Positions 34,838 through 44,960 of a stretch of DNA of 64,000 nt are shown here, one piece after another. The position numbers and the translations under genes are program-made. Under the pieces are notes generated by a model that was not told the origin of the DNA, made no database searches, and saw only the letters and a program-made list of their open reading frames with translations. Position 1 is the stretch's first letter. Each line of letters opens with the position of its first letter. The stretch lies in NCBI GenBank assembly GCA_036426205.1, contig CM071573.1, positions 71,797,240-71,861,239 of the forward strand. Direction: 5' to 3'. This DNA is from Ascaphus truei. Lineage: Eukaryota > Chordata > Amphibia > Anura > Ascaphidae.

Positions 34838-36510
34838 TGTAAGGGGGTCACCCCCGGTTCCCCTGATTTTTCTTTGCCCCCTGCCTTACCCCTGTGGCAG
34901 TGGGGGAAGGGGACGGCGACTTCTCCCGGCGGGCACCGCCCTCTTGGTTTTGGCGCGAGCTTTGCCAATGCGCAGTAAAGATCGCACACACGGTCCCCAT
35001 AGAAAAGAGCTTTGCCAAGGACTACAATTCCCAGCAGCCTCAGGGGACTGCACTTTCACCTTTGTCACAGGCAGCATTGAAGCCAATAGAGCTGGCAGAT
35101 TCTCATGCTGCAGAGTTGCAACAATGTTGTGTGCAGACAGGGTTTTTGTCAGTTGGAGCACGCTAGTCAGTCAGAGACCGGAGCAGCCCAGGGAAGGAGG
35201 TAGGGTACAGGAGTCAGGGACTGTACTAGGCCAGCACCCCCAGGGCCCGAGATAGCTCAGCTCCCCAGTAAGGTGAGTGTTGCCAGGGGCAGCCCTCAGG
35301 TTAGGGACCCTGTCACTTGCATTAGTGGGAGCTGGGAAAGGAAGGTTACAGAGAGTTGGAGTCAGGGAGCTGTGAGGGAAGGAAGGGTGCGGGGAGCGAG
35401 TGCAGCTCCTGCCCCATATAGGTACCTACACCCCAGGTAGGCCCCAACTCCCCACTAGCTTAGTGGGGGGGGTGTGGGGTGGGGGGTAAGTGCTTAGGGA
35501 GGCCCAAGATAGGGACGCTGCCCTTAGCATAGAGTGCTGCCTTGTCAGAGTCACGGCTGTTAGTGCTGTGAGGTCTGACAGGCAGGCACCTTGTTGCGCA
35601 GCACGTTGGCTGCAGCATCCAGTGAGCTACAGCTTGCTGCTGTAGGCGCTGGGACTAGTTAGGTCTTAGTAAGTACAGTAAGGGCTGGGAAGAGTTAGGG
35701 GAGTGGGGCAGGTTATTAACCCCGGTAGGCCTCTAGGAGTTTTCCCCAAAGCCACTTTAGGTTGCGGTACCACAGGGACAGGCCCTAGGTTAGGGTTCCT
35801 GTCACGTTAGTACCAAGTGTTAGTTAGGGACTCAGCGGACGCTGCGGTTCCTGTAAAGCGGTTCGGACCCACGTTGGGGTCCGCAGAGACTATTCCAGAG
35901 GGAGACCGCCCTGGCGGTCTGCGTACAAAGGAGTTCGGTTGGAGGATCAGACGGATTCATCACACGTCTGACCCTTTGCGAAGCCAGTTGCTGATCCGAG
36001 TACCGGAGTGCTCGGCAGGTACCATACAGTCATAAGTGCACCAACGGGCCCTTAGTGTAACTGTGACTGCGCAGTCACCCACGTTCTCTCCAAGAGTGCG
36101 GGACATTGGGTGGGATTCTCGGGACACTGGGTGGGATCACCTGGTGTTGGGGAAGCGTCCTGCGCGACGCTGTAGGTGTCTCCTTTAGAGAGGGACACAG
36201 GTTATATAAAGGTATTGCGTGATATGTTATATTGCTTGTTAGTAAAGTCACTCGTTAATATATATATTCCCGTTTATGTGATTATTGTATTGTCCTGCGA
36301 GGAACCACTCCCCCTCTGGTGGGAGCCATCGCAGGGGGAGGCGCTGAATTGAGTAAGTGGTTACCCCTAGTATAATTGCCCCAGGTTCCCCGTGGCGGAA
36401 GCTCAGCCCTCCTGCGAGCCAACAGGTAATGCACCACACCTATGGTAACACCGTATGTTCCTTGCACCCACATCAGATCTGCGATTGGGGGGGGGGGAAT
36501 ACCCGTTACA
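34838..36510 (+). mobile_element. solo LTR with TGTA target duplication
   Basis: It starts TGTAAGGGGGTCACC and ends ACCCGTTACA, with TGTA on both sides (34834-34837 and 36511-36514). It is a diverged member of the LTR family of the 39-49 kb array: shared blocks include 'ggactgtactaggccagcac', 'gtgagtgttgccagg', 'actgcgcagtcacccac' and 'atatgcgattggggggg'. It lacks the four ~74-bp repeats of those LTRs. Open frames inside (34833-35255) are on both strands and are fortuitous. Confidence 0.88.
35021..35037 (+). promoter_or_regulatory. ZNF143-type (SBS) motif in solo LTR
   Basis: ACTACAATTCCCAGCAG is almost the consensus of the ZNF143/Staf-binding SBS promoter element. The same motif is at the matching place in LTRs at 43473 and 47540. 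Binding is inferred from sequence only. Confidence 0.6.
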
Positions 36511-36883
36511 TGTACATATAACATAGCGTAGCCTAGTACCCATTTTTACAAGTCACACTTCTGTCACATTCCATAAACATCTCATTCAGTTCTTTCCTTT
36601 GACACTGTATGTGAACATTCATAACGTCTACAAACCTTCCAGTTATTGTTTTGGATTGTTAAGAATCAGACTTTTTGTACAGAATTAAATATGATATATT
36701 TGTGATTCTGCTTCAGGTTTTATTTTATCTGAAGTTTTTACCATTTTGTTTCACTGTGTCCTTAGTACTGTAAATGCATACTGATTCAGCTTAAGTCCAT
36801 ATTCAGCTTCTAATACTTGATTTCACATATTGTCAGTACAGATATATTATTTTCATTGCTAATTTAAGCTTGTCTACTCTAAA

Positions 36884-37045
36884 TTGGGAGTGTCCCAATC
36901 CAGTCCTCAAGAGCTACCAACCAGTCAGGTTTTCAGGATATCCCTGCTTAAGTACAGGTGGCTGAATTAGTGGCTCAGACTGAACCACTGATTGAGTCAC
37001 CTGTGCTGAAGCAGGGACATCCTGAAAACCTGACTAGTTGGTACT
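36884..37045. mobile_element. hAT-like hairpin MITE, diverged copy
   Basis: Arms at about 36900-36962 and 36996-37045 pair around a short centre, with the family blocks 'ccagtcctcaagagctacca' and 'gctgaagcagggacatcctg'. The right end is truncated relative to 28989-29146. Confidence 0.65.
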
Positions 37046-37095
37046 GTAGTGCCGACGGTTATTCTAACACAAACCAGTGGCAATCACAAAAAAGA

Positions 37096-37301
37096 CCCAG
37101 GTACATGCTGAGTAGTGTTTAAGGCAAATTTAAGGCATTTCTGCATTGACTAATGGCCCATCAAATTAACAGTGGGGGTCATTCATACAGAATGGGACTG
37201 CCAGGGACCCCTGCTGTGTTAATCCGATGGGTCATTAGTCAATGCAGAAATGCCTTAAACTTGCCTTAAACTAACCAGGTTACACCCAGCATGTACCCAG
37301 C
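37096..37301. mobile_element. foldback with ~85-bp arms
   Basis: The left arm (about 37096-37180) and right arm (about 37205-37301) are imperfect complements around a ~24-nt loop. The best-matching part is 'ggcatttctgcattgactaa' and its complement. Short insertions occur in the right arm. No coding sequence is present. Confidence 0.75.
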
Positions 37302-37495
37302 ATGTAACCGGGCTAGTTTAAGGCAAGCCTTAGAATACTCGTTGTCTCGTCTGTAGCTCTTGAGTACTTTTTTGTGATCAGTAATTAGTAACACATTTGT
37401 TGAGGCTCCGTGATTGGTGGAAGCCACCCCCGGTTTGGGCCAAACAAGGAACATTGCATGGTATTTAAATGCTAGGTTAAAACGTTTGTATTTAT

Positions 37496-37530
37496 ATCCC
37501 TGAAGAAGTGTAAAATGAAACACGTAGGAT
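37496..37530 (+). ncRNA. hammerhead-ribozyme-like motif, second copy
   Basis: Stem I 5' strand ATCC (37496-37499), intact core CTGAAGA (37500-37506), extra A, a weak stem II, GAAA (37517-37520), minimal stem III (AC...GT), cleavage-site A at 37526, and stem I 3' strand GGAT (37527-37530). Stem I pairs perfectly but with bases different from the copy at 9638, a compensatory difference. Stem II is short and poorly paired, so this copy is probably inactive. Confidence 0.4.
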
Positions 37531-39101
37531 TTGCGATTTTATTGGGGTATATACCTCTGTCATATGTGAGCACTTTTTGTGTATGCAATTGGTAACAGCG
37601 TGGCAGTAGACAACAGAACGGGGCTACTTTGTCTCAATTATCCCGAACACATCTGACGATCACTCAGTGACGTGGGTCGAGTGACGTCTATCAGGCAACA
37701 GGAAGAGTTTGTCTGAGAGACTCAGTGCCAGAGTAAGCCAACAGCGCGGGACTCTGAGAAAGAGACTTGTTACATTTCCACATAACTACTGTGCGGAGTA
37801 TTTCCCAAAAGAAGCGGGACCTATTATCGGAGCCGAGACGGTGCCAAGGGTGTCTGCAGACGGACTGTCTTGACTCGAGTGAATATTGGGCCCCATCTAT
37901 TGTCTTGGAGAAGAATCCTGCATACATGCTATTCCAGTTGGTAACATGTGCCGAAATTCATGTATTGCCTAAAATATTATCTATCTTGTACGTGCATTTA
38001 TCACCACCTTCACCTTTTGTCATTATATTTTTATTGATTACACTATGAGTTGTGCGCTGTTTGTTCTTTTTTTTCTATATTAGTCTAATCGGGTGTTGAG
38101 CCATCTGAAACATCACAGCAGCAGACTCTATTATTGATAAGGTTTTTCCTTACTTATCACCATTCACTTTATGGTTTTGCATTTAGGTACTATAATTTCA
38201 CTGTATTATATCACTGATTATTCATCACTTATATATGATATATTAAGTCACAGTTCACAGTTTTACTGGTTATTTTAGCCAGTTGGTTGAAGGTTATATT
38301 TATTCACATTATATTATATAATTAGTAGCGCAGATTTTCCACTTTTGTGTTTTTTGTCATCCAAATGATGCCATTGACGACTGTCTTATTAAACAATAAA
38401 TAATAATATATTTTATACCCAAGAATATCTAAACCTTAATATCACCAGAAGCAAGGACCTAATGGAGTCCATTTGGTACAAAAACAGAGGCTAATGCATG
38501 ACAATATGTATAATTTACAGACACCCCGACTGAAAGAGCAATTGACAAAAAAATATATTGAAATTATGACAATATCTTTGAGCCATAAAGATCAATCCAG
38601 CAAGTTAAATGTGATTTGGCTCCAAAGATCTATGTGACTTAAAAGGCTGAAATGTCTCATGCTATGACAAAAGAGCAGACAAGTTGGAGCGCAGGTTCCA
38701 GTGAAAGATCAATTGTAAAAATATGGAGATAAGATGGTGGAAAGATTTCAAGCAAGAGAACTGAGATTGTATAATTCTGAGAGCACATTGAAGTCTAAAC
38801 ATTGACCTTTTACATGGAGAAGCAGTCAAGTAGCTGATAAACTAAAAAAAAAATCAAACAGATTACAGGTTGTTGTATTTTATCAAAGTGAATATTAAAA
38901 ATAACTATTAAATGCAGTGTGGAGTTGAACAGGGAGTTTTTAAGTAGCAGTAGCATACAATGTGGAGTTGAACAGGGAGTTAAACAGGAGTGAAACAAGT
39001 GGACAACACAACATCTACTGGCCCTGAATCCGGGATTTGGAACTACACTGGAAAGGAGGACATTATCCATCCCAGACTGCACATCTCAGCTCTAAACTAT
39101 T
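37531..39101. other. unassigned stretch up to the LTR array
   Basis: About 1.6 kb. The first 500 bp are GC-richer and may belong to the repeat that carries the ribozyme-like motif. The rest is AT-rich with no recognised feature. It forms the left flank of the LTR array and does not end in the purine-rich tract found before the inner LTRs. Confidence 0.35.
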
Positions 39102-40857
39102 TGTAGCCAGGTCACCTGTTTCCCCCTTCGTCCTCCTAGGGAGCCTCCGTGGCCAGGGGAGATGCCGGGTGCTGCCGGAGGCCAGCGGCAGACCCGACGG
39201 CCATCCCAAGGGTGGGGGCCGTTGCAAGGAGCGGTGCGCTGTCTCCGCGAGCGGGCCGGTTGCCGGGGACGCGATCGGGCCGTTGCTAAGGCCGAGGTCG
39301 CGTCTCTAAGGTCCCGGCGGCCGGCGAAGAGAGCGCCGCCATTACTCCACCACTCGCGCATGCGCAGTGATCGCGCGAGTGTAGGAGCCAGCCAGGAGAG
39401 TCGCGCGAGAGTAGGGACAGTGAGAGGGATGTTGCGGCGGCCATTAGGGGTTAGTGCAGGTGTAGGAAAGGCACGCATGCGGCCCCAATGTTATTACAGG
39501 CGCCCAGGGACTTAGCGAGGGAGGCACCAGGTGCCTCATAGGAGCCAATAGGGCTGTAGGACTGCCAGGAGGGAGAAGAAGTGGATGACATTTGGGGGCT
39601 TGCAGCTTCGTGGGCAGTGAGAGCAAGGAGCAGCCAAGGGAAGGAGGTAGGGTAAGGAGCGAGGGACTCCTGTACTAGGCCAGCACCCCCTTGGCCAAGA
39701 TAGCCCTGTGTCCCCCAGTAGTGGGAGTGTTGCCAGGGACAGCCATCAGGATAGGGAACTGTCACTACTTTAGTTTGGAGCTGGGGAACAGAAGGAAGAT
39801 AGGGACAACTGGGGGGTTTCATAGCGTTAACCAGTCGGGGAGCCAGAGCCAGGGTCCTGTTGTAAGTTAGTGGCACGAGACAGCTGGGGGGGGTTATAGC
39901 GGTAACCAGTCCGGGGAGCCATAGCCCAGGGGTCCGTTGTTGCGAGTGGCGAGGTGAGGGGGGGGTTCATAGCGGTAACCAATGGGAGAGCCAGTACCAG
40001 GCCGGCGTTGCGCGTAGTACGAGGCAACTGGGGGGGGTTCATAGCGGTAACCAGTCGGGATCAATGGCCAGGGCCCGTATATGAGTAGGGTGGGTACAAG
40101 ACCTACCTATATAGGATAGGCAACCCCGAATGCCCAGGAGATTGACCCTAAGCCACTTAAGGATGCTGTCTATAGGGACGGCCTGTAGGCAGGGTTGTGT
40201 CACGTGCGTCGTTAGTTAGAGAGGGACTCAGCGGATGCTGCGGTTTCCAGTGACGGAGTTCGGACCCACGTTGGGGTCACAGAGAATATCGCCAGGATAG
40301 GATCAGACGGATTCATCACGCGTCTGACCCTTTGTGAAGCGTTGCTGATCCGAGCACTGGAGTGCTCGGCAGGATCTACAGTTTAGTGCACCACACGGGC
40401 CCTTAGCTTAAGAGTGACTGCGCAGTCACCCATTGACTCTCTGCAAGAGTCGGGACATGGTGGGGGTTCTTTGGGACACTGGTGGATCACTGTTTGGGAA
40501 TCGTCCTGCGAGACGTCACGGTTAGTGGTCTCTCCTGAGAGGACACGGTTATGTTATGAATGTGATTGTCGTATTACATGTTAGTAAAGTCCTTAGTTAT
40601 TATACCCCATTGTGTATGTGATCATTTGTTTGCTGTGAGGATCCACTCCCCTCTGGTGGGAGCGCATCGCAGGTGGAGGCGCTGACCTATTGGTAAGTGG
40701 TTGTCCCTAGTATTGTAATTACCCCAGGTTCCCCGTGGCGGGGAAGCTCAGCCCTCCTGTGAACCAACAGGTAACGCACCAACACACACCTGGTAACACG
40801 TATGTTCTCCGCACCCCCACTGTATATGCGATTGGGAGGGGTGGAATAACCGTTACA
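39102..40857 (+). mobile_element. array LTR, first copy (5' LTR)
   Basis: It starts TGTAGCCAGG and ends CCGTTACA, 1756 bp. It is nearly identical to the LTR at 47133-48926 except for small indels and lacks about 17 bp that include the ZNF143-type motif. Four G-run-led repeats of ~74 bp lie at about 39809-40090. The flank 39098-39101 (TATT) differs by one base from the TGTT after the third LTR, so a target duplication for the whole array is only weakly supported. Confidence 0.85.
39354..39368. promoter_or_regulatory. NRF1-type palindrome in first LTR
   Basis: TCGCGCATGCGCAGT contains CGCGCATGCGCA, a full match to the NRF1 consensus. It recurs at 43321 and 47384 and lies within a CpG-rich part, as in host CpG-island promoters. 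Function is inferred. Confidence 0.6.
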
Positions 40858-43073
40858 TTTGGGAGGCGCGCTGAGAGCGACCTGGGGTGCCCTGTTCCAT
40901 TTTTTTCAAATTGTCCAAGTCTCTATTTTTTGTCCACCATGGTTGTCAAGTCCGGACACGAGGTCCTCGCCTGGGCCTTGAGGATAAATATCTTAGTCCC
41001 GCCGTGTGGTGGCATTAGAAGGCGTTCCCGCCAATATATCGAAGATGAGATCTATGAGCTATGCGTAAAATCCCTGGATGGCAGCACGCTCTTCTTATAG
41101 ACTTAGAGCGCTAGCTTCACCGTCCCGGGAGATCGCGGCTTTTTGTCGTGTCATCCTCAAGGGTATATAGCCCTCCGAGTACAAGTCCACGTTATTTATG
41201 CCCGGATGTCCCCTGAGGGTTACCCTTTAGTATATGCTGACCCGCGCCATGGCAACTTCCTCCAAGTGAGATGCGTGCACGTGATACAGCACCAAGGAGC
41301 AGAATGATTTGCAGAAAACCATCCGGGCTGGCGGGAAAACCAGAGCCCCGCCCCGTAAGTGAGTGACTCAGGCAGAGCCAGAGCCACCAGTGATAGAGCA
41401 CACCCCTCCTTTAAATTCCACCAGGGGGAGTGAGCACAGTGAGCAGCCATCAGACACTTGGTCACCGGAGGAGAGGAAGGCATTGTCGTAGACATAGATT
41501 ATTTCTTTCTGAGCGGAAAACAGAGATAGACGTCGGGGATACACCCTAATGCGGTATGTGGCCTGGAGCGCGCCGGTAGTAGATTCTCTTTCTCATGTGC
41601 TCTGCCTGCAAGAAGCCCATGATAGGGGAGCCCCATGCGTCTGGTTACCCTCGATACAGGACCATGAGGTGGGGAAGGAGAAATGGCATACAGTGTTTTA
41701 GCCCCACTTGGACTGTTCTAGAGAGGCATTGACACGGGGGGGGCCTACTGTGAGTGTTGCGGTTTGGGGGTTATTGAAGTCTATTGTGCCCCAGCCTGCG
41801 AACCAGCAGAGGAGACGAGGATCACAGGGGTAAGGTGTCTGTACCCCAATCTTCTTTTAGTGATTTCAGCGAACCAACCACTTGTGGTGATGCGCGGCCG
41901 GCGGACCACTCTAGTGATGTCATTGAACCAACTGTCTCGATGGATACAGAGGCCTGTTGGGCCCGTGTGCCCTACACACGGCCAGTCCCGGCATACAAAG
42001 GGGTACCATCGTCCCAGGCTTGGGAGCAGTACCTGTTGACGACGACAAGGTGGAGTTGACTGCCCCAGGGGTTGTTGGGTGTGAGCCCAGGTGACACGCG
42101 GGAGCACGATAGCTCTTAAGTCTGGACACTCGGGCGAATGGCTCCATCGACATGCGTTCCTGGGAGGTGTCCGCCCCTAGAAGATACGCTGTCCAGTTGT
42201 GCGAGTGGACCAGTACCCACTGCCTATCGTTCCAGGACGAAGAGAAAACCCATCGCAAGCCAGCAGCGTGGTAAGGAACCCCCTTGTCCACCACAGGCTC
42301 CGATGGAGGGTGGCCGTGCAAACAGGCCAGAGTTACGGCCTGTGCGCTCCAACCCATATGGTCCCATGACTGGGATCCAACGTCCCGAGTTTCAACAGTA
42401 AGTGGACTGCCCCAGAAGTACAGGGGGCAAGGTTCCGCGACAGCCGAGGTGGAACTGACGCGTCCCAGAGGACCTGTGGCCACCGTGAATCACGCAGTGT
42501 AAGGTATACCTTTACCCCCCTGCCAGTGAAGCAGAGACTTTAGAAAGAGACAGTGTCCAATTCTCGCTTCTCAGTGGAAGCTGAGCACGTATGTGGGACA
42601 AGGACTAGTGGCAAAGGAGCTAGTAGAAGTTGCCTCCTTTGCGCCACCCAAGAAGAGAGCGGGCCATTCGTCAAGTAGTGGACCGAGGGAAGGTCCCTGG
42701 CGCCTGGCCTGCTGTTCCAGGCCCTGGATGATCAAGTAAAGGTGGGTGAAGGACACTGTGCTATTCCTTCCCACAGGGGGAGGAAGTAGCATTGAACCAG
42801 TGACTGTTACGCCAGTCAGATTGCTTTCCGAGAGATTCACCCCGTGGATGCTCACGGACGCAAAGTGAGGTACCCCACCTGACAGTTAGGGGACACCCAC
42901 ACAAGTTCTCAGCTGGCATAGGTTATTTGGTGGAGTGTGATATGCCATGTTTTGGTTAGGGTAAAGTCGATCTTGTAAGTGTACCAATTATGCAATGTAA
43001 TTTTATTTGTGTAAACTGATGCCAGGTTATGTGGTTCCAAGCGAGGAAGTTTGGGTGTTCACCAGGGGAGAGA
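40858..43073 (+). pseudogene. array internal region, first copy (decayed gag-like)
   Basis: Colinear with 44879-47132, including the start context 'gtccaccatgg' with ATG at 40939, but with many single-base gains and losses that break the frame every 50-200 bp. At one place (near 41765) it keeps a G that the second copy lacks, so the right copy is not simply ancestral. No protease, reverse transcriptase, RNase H or integrase block is seen. The density of 1-bp changes is more like sequencing or assembly error than normal decay. Confidence 0.75.
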
Positions 43074-43320
43074 GGTAGCCAGGTCACTGTTTCCCCCTTC
43101 GTCTCCTAGGGAGCCTCCGTGGCCAGGGGAGATGGCCGGGTGCTTGCCGGAGGCCAGCGGGCAGACCGACGGCCATCCCAAGGGTGGGGGCCGTTGAGGG
43201 AGCGGTGCGCTGTCTCGCGAGCGGGGCCGGGTGCTGGGGACGCGATCGGCGTTGCTAAGGCCGGGTCGCGTCTCTAAGGTCCCGGCGGCGGCGAAGAGAG
43301 TGCTGCCATTACTCCACCAC

Positions 43321-43335
43321 TCGCGCATGCGCAGT
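43321..43335. promoter_or_regulatory. NRF1-type palindrome in middle LTR
   Basis: TCGCGCATGCGCAGT, identical to the site in the other two array LTRs. Confidence 0.55.
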
Positions 43336-43472
43336 GATCGCGCGAGTGTAGGAGCCAGCCAGGAGAGTCGCGCGAGAGAAGGACAGTGAGAGGATGTTGC
43401 GGCGGCCATTAGGGGTTAGTGCAGGTGTAGGAAAGGCACGCATGCGGCCCCAAGTTATTACAGGCGCCAGGG

Positions 43473-43489
43473 ACTACAATTCCCTAGTG
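43473..43489 (+). promoter_or_regulatory. ZNF143-type motif in middle LTR
   Basis: ACTACAATTCCCTAGTG matches the 5' core ACTACAATTCCC of the SBS element; its last bases differ from the site at 35021. Confidence 0.5.
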
Positions 43490-44880
43490 TTAGCGAGGGA
43501 GGCAGGTGCCTCATAGGGCCAATAGGGCTGTAGGATGCCAGGAGGAGAAGTGGATACATTTGCGGGCTTGCAGCTACGTGGGCAGTGAGAGCAAGGAGCA
43601 GCCAGGGAAGGAGGAGGTAGGGTACAGGAGCGAGGGACTCCCTGTACTAGGCCAGCACCCCCTTGGCCAAGATAGCCTGTTTCCCCCAGTAGTGTGAGTG
43701 TTGCCAGGACAGCCCTCAGGATAGGGAACTTGTCACTACTTTAGTTGGAGCTGGGGAACAGAAGGGAAGATAGGGAAACTGGGGGGGTTCATAGCGTAAC
43801 CAGTCCGGGGAGCCATAGCCCAGGGTCCTGTTGTAAGTTAGTGGCACGAGACAGCTGGGGGGGTTCATAGCGGTTAACCAGTCCGGGAGCCATAGCCACA
43901 GGCGTTCCGTGTTGCGTAGTGGCGAGGCGAGGGGGGGGTTATAGCGGGTAACCAATCGGGGAGCCATTGCCCAGGGCGGCATTGCGCGTAGTTATCGACG
44001 GCAACGGGGGGGGGTCATAGCGGTAACCAGTCAGGGGATCCATGGCCACAGGGCCCGTATTATGAGTAGGGTGTTGGTTACAAAGACCTACCTACTATTA
44101 GGAAATAGGCACCCGAATGCCCTAGGAGATTGAACCTTAATCCACGTATAGGGAGGATGACTGTGCTATAGGACGGCCTGTAGGGCGGGGTGTGTCACGT
44201 GGCTGTATCGTTTTACGAGAGGAATCAGCGGATGCTGCGGTTTCCAGTGACGGAGTTCGGACCCACGTTTGGGGGGTCTCACAGAATCTCGCAGGATAGG
44301 ATCAGCGGATTCATCACGGTCTGACCTTTGTTGAGAGCGGTGCTGATCCGAGCACTGGAGTGCTCGGCAGGTATCTACCAGTTCTAAAGTGCACACCACC
44401 AGGGCCCTTAGCTTAATAGTGACGTGCGCAGTCCCCATTGGACTCTCTGCAAAATGAGTGCGGGACTTGGGTGGGGGTTTTTGGACACTGGGGTGGATCC
44501 ACCTAGTGTTGGGGAATTCGTCCATGGAGACGTCCGGTTAGTGTCTCCTCATGGAGGGGACACAGGTTTATGTATGAATGTTGAGTGTCGTATGCATTTG
44601 GTAAAGTGCAACGTCTTAGTTATTATACCCCAGTTGTTAGTGTGATCATTGTGTTGTCGTGTGAGGACTCCACTCCCCTCTGGTTGAGAGTGGCCACCAG
44701 GTGGAGGCTGCTGAACCTATTGTAAGTGGGTGTCCATAGATTGAATTCACCCAGGTTCCCCGTGGGGAAGCTCAGCCCTCCGGAACAACAGGTTAAGACC
44801 ACACACACCTGGAGTAACCAACGTATGTCTCCGAACCCCACTGTATATGCGATTGGGAGGGGTGGAATACCCGTTACATT

Positions 44881-44898
44881 TGGAGGCGCAGCTGAGAG
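44881..44898 (+). other. candidate tRNA primer-binding site
   Basis: TGGAGGCGCAGCTGAGAG begins two bases after the LTR end, with the TGG expected opposite a tRNA CCA end. The tRNA cannot be named. A similar GGAGGCGCTG also occurs inside the LTR near 48747, which is odd. Confidence 0.45.
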
Positions 44899-44960
44899 CG
44901 ACCTGGGGTGCCCTGTTCCATTTTTTTTCAAATTGTCCAAGTCCTATTTTTTTGTCCACC

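Larger units (their letters stand above)
43074..44878 (+). mobile_element. array LTR, middle copy
   Basis: The start is altered to GGTAGCCAGG (TG lost or misread) after the purine-rich 'accaggggagaga', and it ends CCGTTACA. It is shared by the two internal regions. Its last 700 bp hold the highest density of 1-base indels in the array. The NRF1-type (43321-43335) and ZNF143-type (43473-43489) motifs are present, as are the ~74-bp repeats (about 43783-44060). Confidence 0.82.

Noticed and set aside
39037..39515. Overlapping Arg/Pro/Gly-rich frames on both strands, repeated at 47167-47749
   Set aside because: They lie in the CpG-rich part of LTRs, are open on both strands at once, and are not in the element's coding region.
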